A DNA stretch of 64,000 nucleotides, from assembly GCA_034432655.1 (NCBI GenBank), contig DAOUBP010000038.1, forward strand, positions 12,264-76,263, read 5' to 3'. Source of the stretch: DAOUBP01 sp034432655. GTDB lineage: Bacteria > Chloroflexota > Anaerolineae > CG2-30-64-16. The notes beneath the pieces were generated by a model, which worked only from the letters and a program-made list of their open reading frames with translations, had not been told where the DNA came from and made no database searches. Positions 14,728 through 23,451 of this stretch are shown here, piece after piece. Position numbers and translations under genes: made by a program. The first letter of the stretch is position 1. Each line of letters starts with the position of its first letter.

Positions 14728-15327
14728 CTAGTCCTCCCGGCCGGGCAAAGGATCTTCACCTGGGTGCGGCGTCACTCCACTTTCATCCCGGCCGTCGGGG
14801 CTGGCCCCGGAACCCGGCTCCGCACCAGGGGGCGACATCTGCCCGCTTTCATCCAGGGCGTCGGGGCTTGCCCCAACCTCCTCGACCCCGGGGCTGGCCC
14901 CGGAACCCGGCTCCGCACCAGGGGGCGACATCCGCCCGCTTTCATTCAGGGCGTCAGGGCTTGCCCCAACCTCCTGGACCTCGCGGCTGGCCCCGGAACC
15001 CGGCTCCGCACCAGGGGGGGTCGTCAATTCGCGCATGACCGAATCGCGGATCGCCCGGCCGGGGTCGCGGGCGGCCATGGCCAGCGCGGTGGCATCTTTG
15101 GCAACTTCCTTGATCTCTTCCAGCGGGCGGCTGATCTCCTGGTCAGGGTCCAGCGCCTGGCGCGCCTTCTCCAGCTCGCGCGAGAACTCGCGCGTCGCTT
15201 TGCGCATCTGCCGCATGCTCCTGCCAAGCTTCGCGCCGATTTCCGGCAGCTTATCGGGGCCAAAAACGGCTAGCGCCAGGATCAGGATGATGATCAGTTC
15301 AAACGGCCCGATTCCGAGAATTTCCAC
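14728..15327 (-). CDS. tatA: twin-arginine translocase TatA/TatB subunit
   Basis: A 199-residue protein with one N-terminal membrane helix (GPFELIIILILALAVF), the FGPDKLPEIG hinge and an amphipathic charged helix. Residues about 105-195 are a low-complexity tail of three repeats near 31 residues, each starting PPGAEPGSGAS and including EVGASPDAL in the first two. The repeats are also close at DNA level. The tail is unlikely to be needed for pore formation. It lies directly upstream of tatC. Confidence 0.88.
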   Translation of the reverse strand: MEILGIGPFELIIILILALAVFGPDKLPEIGAKLGRSMRQMRKATREFSRELEKARQALDPDQEISRPLEEIKEVAKDATALAMAARDPGRAIRDSVMRELTTPPGAEPGSGASREVQEVGASPDALNESGRMSPPGAEPGSGASPGVEEVGASPDALDESGQMSPPGAEPGSGASPDGRDESGVTPHPGEDPLPGRED

Positions 15328-15335
15328 GCTAAATC

Positions 15336-15761
15336 CTACGCTCCGGCAAAGGTCAACTCTTCCCTGGCAGCTATCACAGCGCCCAGCACGCCGTTCACAA
15401 ACCGTGAGCTATTATCGCTCCCGAATATCTTCGCCAGATCAACCGCTTCGTTGATCGCTACCTTGGGCGGCGTGCCTATCGCGTCGCTGATCTCCAGCAG
15501 CGCCATGCGCAGGATGTTGCGGTCAATCACCGCGATCTGCTCCACGGGCCACGCAGGCGCGTGCTTCTGGATGAGCGCATCCAACGCCTGGCGGTGGCAT
15601 AACACACCGCTCACCAGCTGGCGTAGGAAAGCCTCGCCCTCCGGCGGTAACGGCTGCTCCTCCAGCCGGTACTTGATGACGTCACCGGCCTGGTGGTGCG
15701 TGGTATCCAGTTCGTAAAGCGCTTGAAGTGCACAAATACGTGCCTGGCGACGGATGTGCAC
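15336..15761 (-). CDS. nusB: transcription antitermination factor NusB
   Basis: All-helical RNA-binding protein of about 141 residues acting with NusE at boxA. The GTG at 15761 (VHIRRQARICALQALYELD) is preferred over a GTG at 15782 because AGGTAGGG lies 6 nt before it and homologues start at the RRxAR segment. The later part has AVIDRNILRMALLE and PPKVAINEAVDLAKIFG, with SSRFVNGVLG, all family hallmarks. Confidence 0.9.
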   Translation of the reverse strand: MHIRRQARICALQALYELDTTHHQAGDVIKYRLEEQPLPPEGEAFLRQLVSGVLCHRQALDALIQKHAPAWPVEQIAVIDRNILRMALLEISDAIGTPPKVAINEAVDLAKIFGSDNSSRFVNGVLGAVIAAREELTFAGA

Positions 15762-15831
15762 GGGTAACCCTACCTGCGGCACAGGGCCGCAAACCTATGG
15801 TCAAAAGTGTTGTCGGCAGAACGACCGGGCC

Positions 15832-16182
15832 TTAGTCTCCCTTGGTCGGCACTACCACATCATCAATGAACACATCTACGGTCGTGACCGGCATGCCCAC
15901 CATCACCTCCAGCGCCTGCCGCACGCTGTTCTGCAGCGTCTCGCCCAGCTTCAACATGTTGGTGTTGGCGGAGGCGACGACGTGGAGCTCCACCTGGACC
16001 CCTTCATCGGTTACCACCACCAGGATGCCGTTGTCCACCGCGCTGCCGGCCAGCAATCCGCGCACCTTAGGCGGCGTCGGCGCCAGCCGCGCAACTCCCT
16101 TCTGTTCCAGCGCAGTCTGGCGGACGATGGTCGTCAACACCCCCGGCGCAATGGTAACTTTGCCGCGTACTTCAGTGTCCAT
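15832..16182 (-). CDS. Asp23/Gls24 family envelope-stress protein
   Basis: A 116-residue single-domain protein, beginning GKVTIAPGVL and containing ARLAPTPPKVRG and the family core LKLGETLQNSVRQALEVMVG followed by VDVFIDDV. The family is small and cytosolic, sometimes membrane-associated, with unclear function. A second member is at 25262-25624. It is placed between nusB and fabG in a long same-strand gene run. Confidence 0.85.
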   Translation of the reverse strand: MDTEVRGKVTIAPGVLTTIVRQTALEQKGVARLAPTPPKVRGLLAGSAVDNGILVVVTDEGVQVELHVVASANTNMLKLGETLQNSVRQALEVMVGMPVTTVDVFIDDVVVPTKGD

Positions 16183-16193
16183 CTGTTCCCTCC

Positions 16194-16937
16194 CTATTGC
16201 ATCACCAGGCCGCCGTCCACGCTGAGCACCTGGCCCGTGATAAACGCTGCCCGGTCGCTGGCCAGAAAAGCCACGGCATACGCGATCTCTTCCGGCCGGG
16301 CGAAACGGCCCAACGGCGTCATGTTGATGGCCAGTTGTTTCTGCTCTTCGGTCAGGACGCTGGTGAGCGCCGTGGGCACAAAGCCGGGTGCCACCGCGTT
16401 GACGGTGATCCCACGCGGGCCCACCTCCTTGGCCAGCGCTTTGGTGAAGCCGATGAGGCCGGCCTTAGAGGCCGCGTAGTTGGTCTGGCCCGCCTGACCC
16501 GCCAGCCCCACCACCGAGGTGATGTTGACGATCCGGCCGTAACGTTGCTTGAACATCGGCCGGAGCACGGCTTTGCAGCAGTTGTAGGCGCTCTTCAGGT
16601 TGGTACGGATGACGGTGTCCCAGTCGTCCTCGCTCATCATCATCAACAACATGTCCCGGGTGGTGCCGGCGTTGTTGACCAGGATGTCAATCCGGCCAAA
16701 GCGGTCGGTGGTCTCCTTGACCAGCCGCTGAGCATCGGCAAAGACGCTCACATCGGCCTGGATCACCACCGCTTCACCGCCAGCGGCCGTAATGCCCGCC
16801 GCGACCTCTTCGGCCTGCGCGGCGCTGTCCCGGTGGTTGATCACCACCCGGGCGCCTTGAGCGGCCAGCTCACACGCAATGGCAGCGCCGATCCCGCGCG
16901 ATGCACCGGTCACAACGGCGATTTTCCCTTCCAACAT
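16194..16937 (-). CDS. fabG: 3-oxoacyl-[ACP] reductase
   Basis: NADPH-dependent SDR of fatty-acid synthesis, 247 residues. It shows TGASRGIG, NNAG, and the catalytic Ser (ITSVVG), Tyr and Lys (YAASK). The ATG at 16937 has AGGAG 8 nt upstream and gives the usual N-terminus (MLEGKIAVVTG). An alternative ATG at 16958 overlaps the fabD stop but lacks a ribosome-binding site. It follows fabD directly, so both malonyl-ACP formation and the first reduction are encoded together; acpP and fabF are not seen. Confidence 0.92.
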   Translation of the reverse strand: MLEGKIAVVTGASRGIGAAIACELAAQGARVVINHRDSAAQAEEVAAGITAAGGEAVVIQADVSVFADAQRLVKETTDRFGRIDILVNNAGTTRDMLLMMMSEDDWDTVIRTNLKSAYNCCKAVLRPMFKQRYGRIVNITSVVGLAGQAGQTNYAASKAGLIGFTKALAKEVGPRGITVNAVAPGFVPTALTSVLTEEQKQLAINMTPLGRFARPEEIAYAVAFLASDRAAFITGQVLSVDGGLVMQ

Positions 16938-16954
16938 GTGGATGGCTCCTGTGC

Positions 16955-17893
16955 TCATGGGTTAAAAGCGGCGATATCCTCGGGCGTGCGGATGTTAGCC
17001 GTCTCCGGCTCCGGCAGGATGCGTTTGATCAGGCCCGTCAGGACGTCGCCCGGCCCGACTTCGACAAAACGGCTGGCGCCCAGCCCGGCCATCTGGCGCA
17101 CCGACTCGGTCCACTGCACCGAAGCAGTCAGCTGGGCCACCAGTTCCTCCCGGATCTCATCGGGTGTAGTCAGCGGCCGGGCGTGGATGTTGCCGATGAC
17201 CGGGACCTGCGGTTTTCTAAATGGGGTGTCGGCTACTGCCCGGGCAAAACGCTGGACGGCCGGCGCCATGAGCGCGGAGTGGGCAGCGATGCTGACCGCC
17301 AGCGGCCGCGGCCGGCCACCCGCCGCGCGCGCCAGCTCCATTGCGGCTGCCACGCCTGCCGGTCCGCCGGAGATGACCACCTGACCGGGCGCGTTGTAGT
17401 TGGCCACCTGCACCACGTCGCCGGACTGAGCCGCGGCCTGCTGACAGAGCGCGGCCACCTGTTCGTCTTCCAGCTTCAGAATGGCCGCCATGCTGCCGGG
17501 ATGTTCCGCGCCGGCCGCAGCCATCAACTCCCCGCGCACCCGGGTCAACCGCACCGCGTCCGTGAAATCCAACGCGCCGGCCGCTACCAACGCGCTGTAC
17601 TCGCCCAGGCTGTGGCCGGCCACACAACACGGCGCGGCCAGGTCCGGATACGCCGCGTGCAGCGCCCGCCAGGCCGCGATGCTGGTCGTCAGGATGGCCG
17701 GTTGCGCGTTGGAGGTGTCGGTGAGCTGTTCGGCCGGGCCTGCGAAGCAAAGCGCAGACAACGGGAAGCCCAGGATGGCGTCCGCAGCCGCAAAGGTTTC
17801 GCGCGCGACCGGGAAGGCTTCGGCCAGCGCCTGCCCCATACCGACGCTTTGTGAGCCCTGACCCGGAAAGACGTAAGCAGTTAGATCGCTCAT
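16955..17893 (-). CDS. fabD: malonyl-CoA:ACP transacylase
   Basis: A 312-residue acyltransferase loading malonate onto acyl carrier protein. The start ATG at 17893 (MSDLTAYVFPGQGSQ) has GGGAG upstream; a longer frame is rejected. The catalytic serine lies in AGHSLGEYSA, with FPGQGSQ near the N-terminus and a catalytic His in AHSALM. It is downstream of rpmF and a strong hairpin, and overlaps or abuts fabG. Confidence 0.93.
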   Translation of the reverse strand: MSDLTAYVFPGQGSQSVGMGQALAEAFPVARETFAAADAILGFPLSALCFAGPAEQLTDTSNAQPAILTTSIAAWRALHAAYPDLAAPCCVAGHSLGEYSALVAAGALDFTDAVRLTRVRGELMAAAGAEHPGSMAAILKLEDEQVAALCQQAAAQSGDVVQVANYNAPGQVVISGGPAGVAAAMELARAAGGRPRPLAVSIAAHSALMAPAVQRFARAVADTPFRKPQVPVIGNIHARPLTTPDEIREELVAQLTASVQWTESVRQMAGLGASRFVEVGPGDVLTGLIKRILPEPETANIRTPEDIAAFNP

Positions 17894-17910
17894 AGGACTC
17901 CCATAGACAA

Positions 17911-17945
17911 GAGCGGGGACGTGGGAGGGCCCCCAGTCCCCGCTC
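17911..17945. terminator. strong hairpin between rpmF and fabD
   Basis: GAGCGGGGAC pairs with GTCCCCGCTC (10 bp); on the minus strand the second arm is followed by TTGTCT. It ends 18 nt before the fabD start, so it may attenuate transcription from the ribosomal-protein gene into fab genes. Confidence 0.45.
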
Positions 17946-17996
17946 ACGCCTCAGCGGGCCAACAATTGCAAAGGGACGACAGCAAGCCGATCAGCT

Positions 17997-18188
17997 TTAC
18001 TTCTTTTCGCTTTCAACTTCGAAGACCGTTTCGCCTTTGTAGCTGCCGCAGTCCGGGCATGCATGATGGGGCAGGCGCAGGGCGCCGCACTGCGGGCATT
18101 TGACCAGATGGACAGGCGGCAGAGCGTCCTGCGAGCGCCGGCGATCGCGGCGGCCTTTGGACAGTTTTCGTTTTGGATGAGGTGGCAC
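17997..18188 (-). CDS. rpmF: 50S ribosomal protein L32, zinc-ribbon form
   Basis: A 63-residue basic protein, MPPHPKRKLSKGRRDRRRS, then CPQCG and CPDCG, the four-cysteine (zinc-binding) form of L32. It lies 18 nt downstream of the yceD-like gene, the arrangement known from many bacteria (yceD-rpmF-fab). Confidence 0.95.
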   Translation of the reverse strand: MPPHPKRKLSKGRRDRRRSQDALPPVHLVKCPQCGALRLPHHACPDCGSYKGETVFEVESEKK

Positions 18189-18206
18189 GGTAAAAACTCC
18201 TTTTTC

Positions 18207-18764
18207 CTACGGATTCAAGTCTTTCAACAGATCTGCCAGGGCGGCCCAACGCGGGTCGGTCTCGCTCTGGCAGGTACATGGCCCTTCGTTCAAGTTCTGG
18301 CCGCACGTGGGACACAGCCCCTTGCAGTCCGGCCGGCACAACACGTGCAGCGGCATCGCGATCAACGCGTCCTGGCGCAACACCTCGGCCAGGTCCAGGA
18401 TGTGATGATCATCAATCCAAAGCGCCTGATCCTCTTCATCAGGGACCAGCGCCTTGCCGGTGATGATGTCTACGGTCGGCGCGTAGACCTCTTCCAGGTC
18501 GAAGTCCAAGGCGATCTGGACCGGCTCCAGGCAACGGGCACAGGCTGCGGTCACAGTGGCCGACATGTGCCCCCGGGCCAGGATGCCGGTGTTGGTGTGC
18601 ACCAGGCGGACAGAGCCTGCCAGGACGGCCTCGGGCACTGTCTCCAATCCGACGGCCAGCTCAGGAGCCAGCTGATACAGGTCCACCTCGAACGCAGCAG
18701 TGCGTGAAGCGCCCAGCGGGTCTCGCAGCAGCCCTGCGACGTTAAATCTCAGTTGGTCAAACAC
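18207..18764 (-). CDS. YceD/DUF177 family protein
   Basis: DUF177 protein of about 185 residues. The GTG at 18764 (VFDQLRFNVAGLLRDPLG) is chosen because homologues begin at the predicted first strand; an ORF up to 18854 exists but looks like leader. Cysteine motifs CARCLEP, CRPDCKGLCPTCG and CTC suggest metal binding. In plants and bacteria the family is linked to 23S rRNA accumulation and it sits upstream of rpmF here, as usual. Confidence 0.85.
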   Translation of the reverse strand: MFDQLRFNVAGLLRDPLGASRTAAFEVDLYQLAPELAVGLETVPEAVLAGSVRLVHTNTGILARGHMSATVTAACARCLEPVQIALDFDLEEVYAPTVDIITGKALVPDEEDQALWIDDHHILDLAEVLRQDALIAMPLHVLCRPDCKGLCPTCGQNLNEGPCTCQSETDPRWAALADLLKDLNP

Positions 18765-18867
18765 GATTGATATCTTTGTCCTGAAAATACAGGCGCCCGG
18801 GCTTGCCCGGGAGAGCACCGGGCGCGCGAGTGCCAAGCGGCCATTATAGGCCACAGGAAAATCCCTG

Positions 18868-19338
18868 TCAAGAACGGGGCTTTGTGTCTGTTGGCTCGTC
18901 AGCGTTGTGCGTCAGCGCCCTTTGGCCGGCCTGAACTTCACGCAGGATGCGGAGCAGCCGCGCTTCCAATGCGCTGAGCTGGTTGATAACGTACTGGTCG
19001 GTCTCGGCCCGCAGCGCAGCCGCTTTGCGTTCGGCCTCTTGCTGGATGTCGCGTGCCCGCTGGCGGGCAGCCTGCACCATCCCTTGTTCGTCCAGGCGCG
19101 CGTTGACCTGGGCTTGGGCATCTTCGATGATGCGCCGGGCCTGGGCCCGGGCTTCGGCCAGGATGCGATCGCGCTCGCCGGCGATGCGCTGGCCCATGCG
19201 CAGTTCGTCGGGGACCGCAGCGCGCATCTCTTCGATCAACCGCCGGAGTGCAGCTTCGTCCATCAGGATTTTGTTGCCGACCGGCATGCGGATGGCATTC
19301 TCCGTCAGTCGCTCCAATTCATCAATTAACGCTTGCAT
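18868..19338 (-). CDS. coiled-coil protein, ATP synthase b-subunit/DivIVA-like
   Basis: A 156-residue protein almost entirely helical: MDEAALRRLIEEMRAAVPDE followed by a long Ala/Arg/Glu/Gln coiled coil (about residues 45-140) with no membrane segment. It resembles the stalk of ATP synthase b subunits and DivIVA-type coiled coils. It is encoded between coaD and yceD on the same strand. Its function is unknown; a scaffold or division role is a guess. Confidence 0.55.
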   Translation of the reverse strand: MQALIDELERLTENAIRMPVGNKILMDEAALRRLIEEMRAAVPDELRMGQRIAGERDRILAEARAQARRIIEDAQAQVNARLDEQGMVQAARQRARDIQQEAERKAAALRAETDQYVINQLSALEARLLRILREVQAGQRALTHNADEPTDTKPRS

Positions 19339-19374
19339 GTTTCCTCCCCGGCCGGGCGCAGGTAAACGGGAAAT

Positions 19375-19896
19375 TCAATCGCGTGACGTACGAATAGGCA
19401 CCGCCGTGGTCTCCGTAATGCCGTCGAAACGGGCCTGCAAGGCGTCCAATACCGCTTGCGGGGCCAGATGCGACACATCTCCGCCCAGCAAAGCGATCTC
19501 CTTGAGAATCGAAGAGCTGAGGTACGCGTGTTCCAGGCTGGTCATCAGGCAAACGAATTCGATATCGGGCGCCAGTTTTTTGTTGGTCAGAGCCATCTGG
19601 AACTCGAACTCAAAGTCCGAGATGGCGCGCAGGCCGCGCACCAATACCCGCGCGCCTATCTCCCGGGCACATGTCACCGTCAGCCCGCGATACGGGATCA
19701 CCCGGACATTAGGCAGATGATGCAGGGCTTGCTGTGCCAACGCCACGCGTTGGGCAGTATCGAACGTCAAGGTCTTAGGGGGGCTATCATACACGCCGAT
19801 AACCAGCTCGTCGAACAGGCTGGCCGCGCGCGTGGCGATATCCACGTGGCCGTTGTGGATCGGGTCAAACGTGCCGGGATAAAGTGCTCGGATCAT
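19375..19896 (-). CDS. coaD: phosphopantetheine adenylyltransferase
   Basis: Penultimate CoA-synthesis enzyme, about 173 residues. It starts MIRALYPGTFDPIHNGH with the TxGH nucleotidyltransferase motif, and near the C-terminus has YLSSSILKEIALLGGDV, the second ATP-binding signature. The ATG at 19896 is chosen over a TTG seven codons upstream, which would overlap the recG stop. It follows recG by 17 nt. Confidence 0.93.
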   Translation of the reverse strand: MIRALYPGTFDPIHNGHVDIATRAASLFDELVIGVYDSPPKTLTFDTAQRVALAQQALHHLPNVRVIPYRGLTVTCAREIGARVLVRGLRAISDFEFEFQMALTNKKLAPDIEFVCLMTSLEHAYLSSSILKEIALLGGDVSHLAPQAVLDALQARFDGITETTAVPIRTSRD

Positions 19897-19913
19897 CTTG
19901 TCTCTCGGCGTCC

Positions 19914-22526
19914 TCAACTGATATCTCCTGCGCCTTGCCAGAATTCGGCTACGCGCGCTGCCAGGTTGTGATGCTCCGGCCGCACCAGGCCGGGATCAGC
20001 AGCAAACAGCTTCTGGGCCGCGTTGCGGGCTTCTTCCAGGGTGCGCAGGTCGCTGAGCTGGGCTGTGCGCAGGGGGGGCAGGCCGCTTTGTCGGGTGCCG
20101 AAGAAATCGCCGGGGCCGCGCAGCTCCAGGTCAATTTGTGCCAGGGCAAAACCGTCGGTCGTGTTTTCCAACGCCTGTAACCGTCTGCGGCTATCGCCTT
20201 CGGCTGCATCTGAGATCAGGATGCAGTATGACGGGTGTTCCCCGCGGCCCACCCGGCCCCGAAACTGGTGGAGCTGGGCCAGGCCGAAACGTTCGGCGCT
20301 TTCGATCAGGATCACGGTGGCATTGGGCACGTCAATCCCCACCTCGACCACGGCCGTGGCGACCAGGATGTCGCTTTCGCCGGCGGCAAATGCCCGCATG
20401 ACCCGATCCTTTTCGTCGGCTTTCAGGCGGCCGTGCAGCAGGGCCACCCGTAAGTCCGGGAAGATCACCTGTTGCAGCCGGGTGTATTCCTCCACCGCGG
20501 CTTTAGCATCGGTGGTCTCCGACTCCTCGACCAGGGGATAGATGATGAACGCCTGGTGCCCCGCCTGCACCTGACGGCGGATGAACCCGTAGGCACGCTC
20601 CCGCTCGGTAGAGGTAAGCCATTTGGTCTTGACGGGGGTGCGCCCCGCAGGCATTTCATCAATGACCGAGATATCCAGGTCGCCGTAGATGGTCAGCGCC
20701 AACGAGCGCGGGATGGGGGTGGCGCTCATCACCAGCATGTGCGGCTGGATGGGGCGGCTGCTGCCCGCGAAGTTGCGCTGGCGCAAGGCCGCGCGCTGTT
20801 CCACGCCGAAACGATGTTGTTCGTCCACCACCGCCACCGCCAGGTTACGGAAGGTGACCCCGCGCTGGATCAGGGCGTGCGTGCCCACCACGATATCGGC
20901 CTCGCCGGTGGCAATGGCAGCCAGGGCCTCCTCACGCTCCGCCGTGCGCAGGCCGCCGGTGAGCAAGACCACCCGGACCGGCCGGTTTTTCAACGGATGT
21001 TTCAGCCGCTCGAAAAGGCGGGCAAAGGAGCGGGCATGTTGTTCCGCCAGGATCTCTGTGGGCGCCATAATGGCGCCTTGTTTGCCGTCGGCCACGGCGA
21101 ACCACAGCGCGGCCGCGGCCACCACCGTCTTGCCCGAGCCCACATCCCCTTGCAGCAGCCGGCTCATGGGCCTGTCTTTGCGCAGGTCATCGGCGATCTG
21201 CGCCAGGGCGCGACGTTGGGCTTGGGTGAGCGAGAACGGCAACGCGGCCAGGAAGGCAGCCTCGGCGGCGGGATCGGCCGGCAACGGCGCAGCGGGAGTG
21301 CCGCGGAAGTGCTGGCGGGCCGAGAGGAAGCCGAGTTGCAACAGCAGGAATTCATCGAAGCTCAGCCGGCGATGGGCAGCGGCCAGCATCTCGCGGCTGT
21401 CGGGGAAGTGGATTTGGGTCAGCGCCTGGGCCAACGGCAACAACTGGTACTCGCGGCGCACGGCCTCGGGCAAAAAGTCGGGAACTTCAGCGGCCCACGT
21501 TTTCACCGCCCGATCCATCACCCGGCGCAGCCACGGCGCGGAAAGCCCCTCGGTCAGCGGATATACCGGCACCAACCGGCCCGTGCTCACCTGGTTGCGG
21601 TCCAACGGCTCGAAGGACGGGTGGCGCATGGTGGGCACGCCCCGGTAGCTGTCCACTTTGCCGCTGAACGCGTAAGCGTGGCCGATGTGCAACTGGCGTT
21701 CGATGAAGGGTGCGAACCACGTCATCTCCATCTCGCCCGTGCCGTCGCCGACGCGAGCCGTGACCAGACGGCGCTCCTCACCGATGGGCCGGCTCTTGAT
21801 CTCCCACACCGTGCCGATGACCGTTACCTCTTCGCCCCAGCGCAGCTGCGCGATGGTACGCAGGTTGCTGTAATCCTCATAGCGGCGCGGTAGCAGGTAG
21901 AGCAGATCGCGCACGGTGCGAACGCCCAGCTTGCCCAGTTTTTGGGCAAAGCCGGGACCGACGCCGGGCAAACGCGTCACCGGCGCGTCGAGCCCCGTGC
22001 CGGGTGCAGTGGGACGCGGCGTCAATACCGGCCGGGCCACGGCTTCCGGCTCCGGTGGTGGGGGTTCAACCGGTTGGGGGGCCGGAGGCGGCTCACCAGG
22101 GGCCACGCTGACCGGCTTGCTCAGGGCCGGGCCGAACCCCTCCCGGCCGCGGGAGGGTGGCTTTTCTGCGAGTGCTCCAGAAGGCGGCCGGGGCGCAGCC
22201 TCCGCGGGCGGAAGCGACGGTTCCGGCGCCGGAGGGGCCGGCGCCTCGGCGGCCGGGGCCGGCCCGCTGCTCAGGTCACGGGCCCGGCGCTCCACTTCTT
22301 CAATGATCCTCTCGCGCGCAGCCGGCTCCTCAATCACCGCGTAGCCAAGCAACAGAGCCACGATCTGGCTGACGGCTTCTGGGTTGCCCAGCTCGGCGCG
22401 CGCGTCCGTCTCCCATCGGCTGACGAATTTGTCTAACCCGCCGATGACAGCTTTGTTGCGATAACCCTGCTTTTTCTCCAGGGCCAGGATCTTCAGGAGA
22501 CGGGCAAGTACGCTCTCTGTGTTCAT
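19914..22526 (-). CDS. recG: ATP-dependent DNA helicase RecG with N-terminal extension
   Basis: Branch-migrating helicase for stalled forks, 870 residues (typical length 680-800). Residues 1 to about 85 are a helical domain (KVISRWET-type segment VSRWETDARAEL), followed by a Pro/Ala-rich linker to about 175. The wedge domain starts near LPGVGPGFAQKLGKLG. Helicase motifs are GDVGSGKTVVA, DEQHRFG, SATPIPRSLA, then HGRLKADEKD and QFRGRVGRG. The extension is shared by several Chloroflexota-like RecG proteins as far as I recall; its role is not known. Confidence 0.92.
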   Translation of the reverse strand: MNTESVLARLLKILALEKKQGYRNKAVIGGLDKFVSRWETDARAELGNPEAVSQIVALLLGYAVIEEPAARERIIEEVERRARDLSSGPAPAAEAPAPPAPEPSLPPAEAAPRPPSGALAEKPPSRGREGFGPALSKPVSVAPGEPPPAPQPVEPPPPEPEAVARPVLTPRPTAPGTGLDAPVTRLPGVGPGFAQKLGKLGVRTVRDLLYLLPRRYEDYSNLRTIAQLRWGEEVTVIGTVWEIKSRPIGEERRLVTARVGDGTGEMEMTWFAPFIERQLHIGHAYAFSGKVDSYRGVPTMRHPSFEPLDRNQVSTGRLVPVYPLTEGLSAPWLRRVMDRAVKTWAAEVPDFLPEAVRREYQLLPLAQALTQIHFPDSREMLAAAHRRLSFDEFLLLQLGFLSARQHFRGTPAAPLPADPAAEAAFLAALPFSLTQAQRRALAQIADDLRKDRPMSRLLQGDVGSGKTVVAAAALWFAVADGKQGAIMAPTEILAEQHARSFARLFERLKHPLKNRPVRVVLLTGGLRTAEREEALAAIATGEADIVVGTHALIQRGVTFRNLAVAVVDEQHRFGVEQRAALRQRNFAGSSRPIQPHMLVMSATPIPRSLALTIYGDLDISVIDEMPAGRTPVKTKWLTSTERERAYGFIRRQVQAGHQAFIIYPLVEESETTDAKAAVEEYTRLQQVIFPDLRVALLHGRLKADEKDRVMRAFAAGESDILVATAVVEVGIDVPNATVILIESAERFGLAQLHQFRGRVGRGEHPSYCILISDAAEGDSRRRLQALENTTDGFALAQIDLELRGPGDFFGTRQSGLPPLRTAQLSDLRTLEEARNAAQKLFAADPGLVRPEHHNLAARVAEFWQGAGDIS

Positions 22527-22545
22527 GCGCTGGCAGATTTGCGGT

Positions 22546-23394
22546 TCAGGATGTGCCTTCGTAGACCATGATACCCAAGGCCCGGGGGCCGATGTGCACG
22601 GCCAGCGAAGGCGTATAGCCGATCACCGGGAAATCCCGGTTGGGATAGGTGGCCTCCAGGCGCTCCAGCAGTTGGGCAGCTTCGGCATTGAAGTCGTTTT
22701 GCACGATGTAAAGTTGCTTGATGCGCGAGAATTCTATGATGAAGTCATAGAACTTGTCAATGGCGAACGAATAGCTGCGCGTCTTTTCAATCGGGATCAG
22801 CTCGCCGTCTTCCATCGTTGAGATGGGCCGCAGGCCCAACATCGTGCCCAACAGGGTCTGCGCGGGGCCCAGGCGCCCCCAATCCTCCAGGTACTTCAAG
22901 CTGTCGGACAGGAAAAGCGCGTAGATGCGCGGGATCATGCTGCGTACGATCTTCACGATCTCGGTTTGTGAGGCGCCGTCTGAAGCAGCCTTGGCCGCAG
23001 CTTCCACGATAAGCCCCAGGCCGATGGAGGTGGTCAGGCTGTCTATGACGATGATGCGCTGCCGGCCCATGAAGCTGCGGGCGGCGCGCTCTGCAACCTC
23101 GACTACGTCGTGCAAGGCCCGGGAGGTGTGGATGCACACCACGCTGTCGGTGGTTTGGCCCAGCCGGCTGAAGACTGCCTGCATCTGGCTCAACGTCGGC
23201 GGCCTGACGGCGACCTGGCTGCTGTCCTGGACCATATGACGGAAGAACGTCTCATCAGTCCGGTTGATCTGCTCCAGGTAGGTCCGGTTGCCCACCTGGA
23301 GGTTCATCGGGACCACCTCGATCTTATAACGCGTGATCAGGACGGGATCGGGCAGATACGCGCCGCTGTCGGTAACGATTCTGACTTTCGCCAA
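22546..23394 (-). CDS. DegV family fatty-acid-binding protein (FakB-like)
   Basis: A 282-residue DegV protein, MAKVRIVTDSGAYLP at the N-terminus, FFRHMVQDS and VRPPTLSQM, and the C-terminal VIGYTPSLAVHIGPRALGIMVY with the usual HxGP. DegV/FakB proteins present fatty acids to the kinase FakA, which is encoded directly upstream on the same strand. Together they should phosphorylate exogenous or recycled fatty acids. Confidence 0.88.
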   Translation of the reverse strand: MAKVRIVTDSGAYLPDPVLITRYKIEVVPMNLQVGNRTYLEQINRTDETFFRHMVQDSSQVAVRPPTLSQMQAVFSRLGQTTDSVVCIHTSRALHDVVEVAERAARSFMGRQRIIVIDSLTTSIGLGLIVEAAAKAASDGASQTEIVKIVRSMIPRIYALFLSDSLKYLEDWGRLGPAQTLLGTMLGLRPISTMEDGELIPIEKTRSYSFAIDKFYDFIIEFSRIKQLYIVQNDFNAEAAQLLERLEATYPNRDFPVIGYTPSLAVHIGPRALGIMVYEGTS

Positions 23395-23451
23395 TGTCGG
23401 CCTCGCAATCTCAAGGATAGTGTTGTCGGCGAGTATGCGATTGCAGATCGG

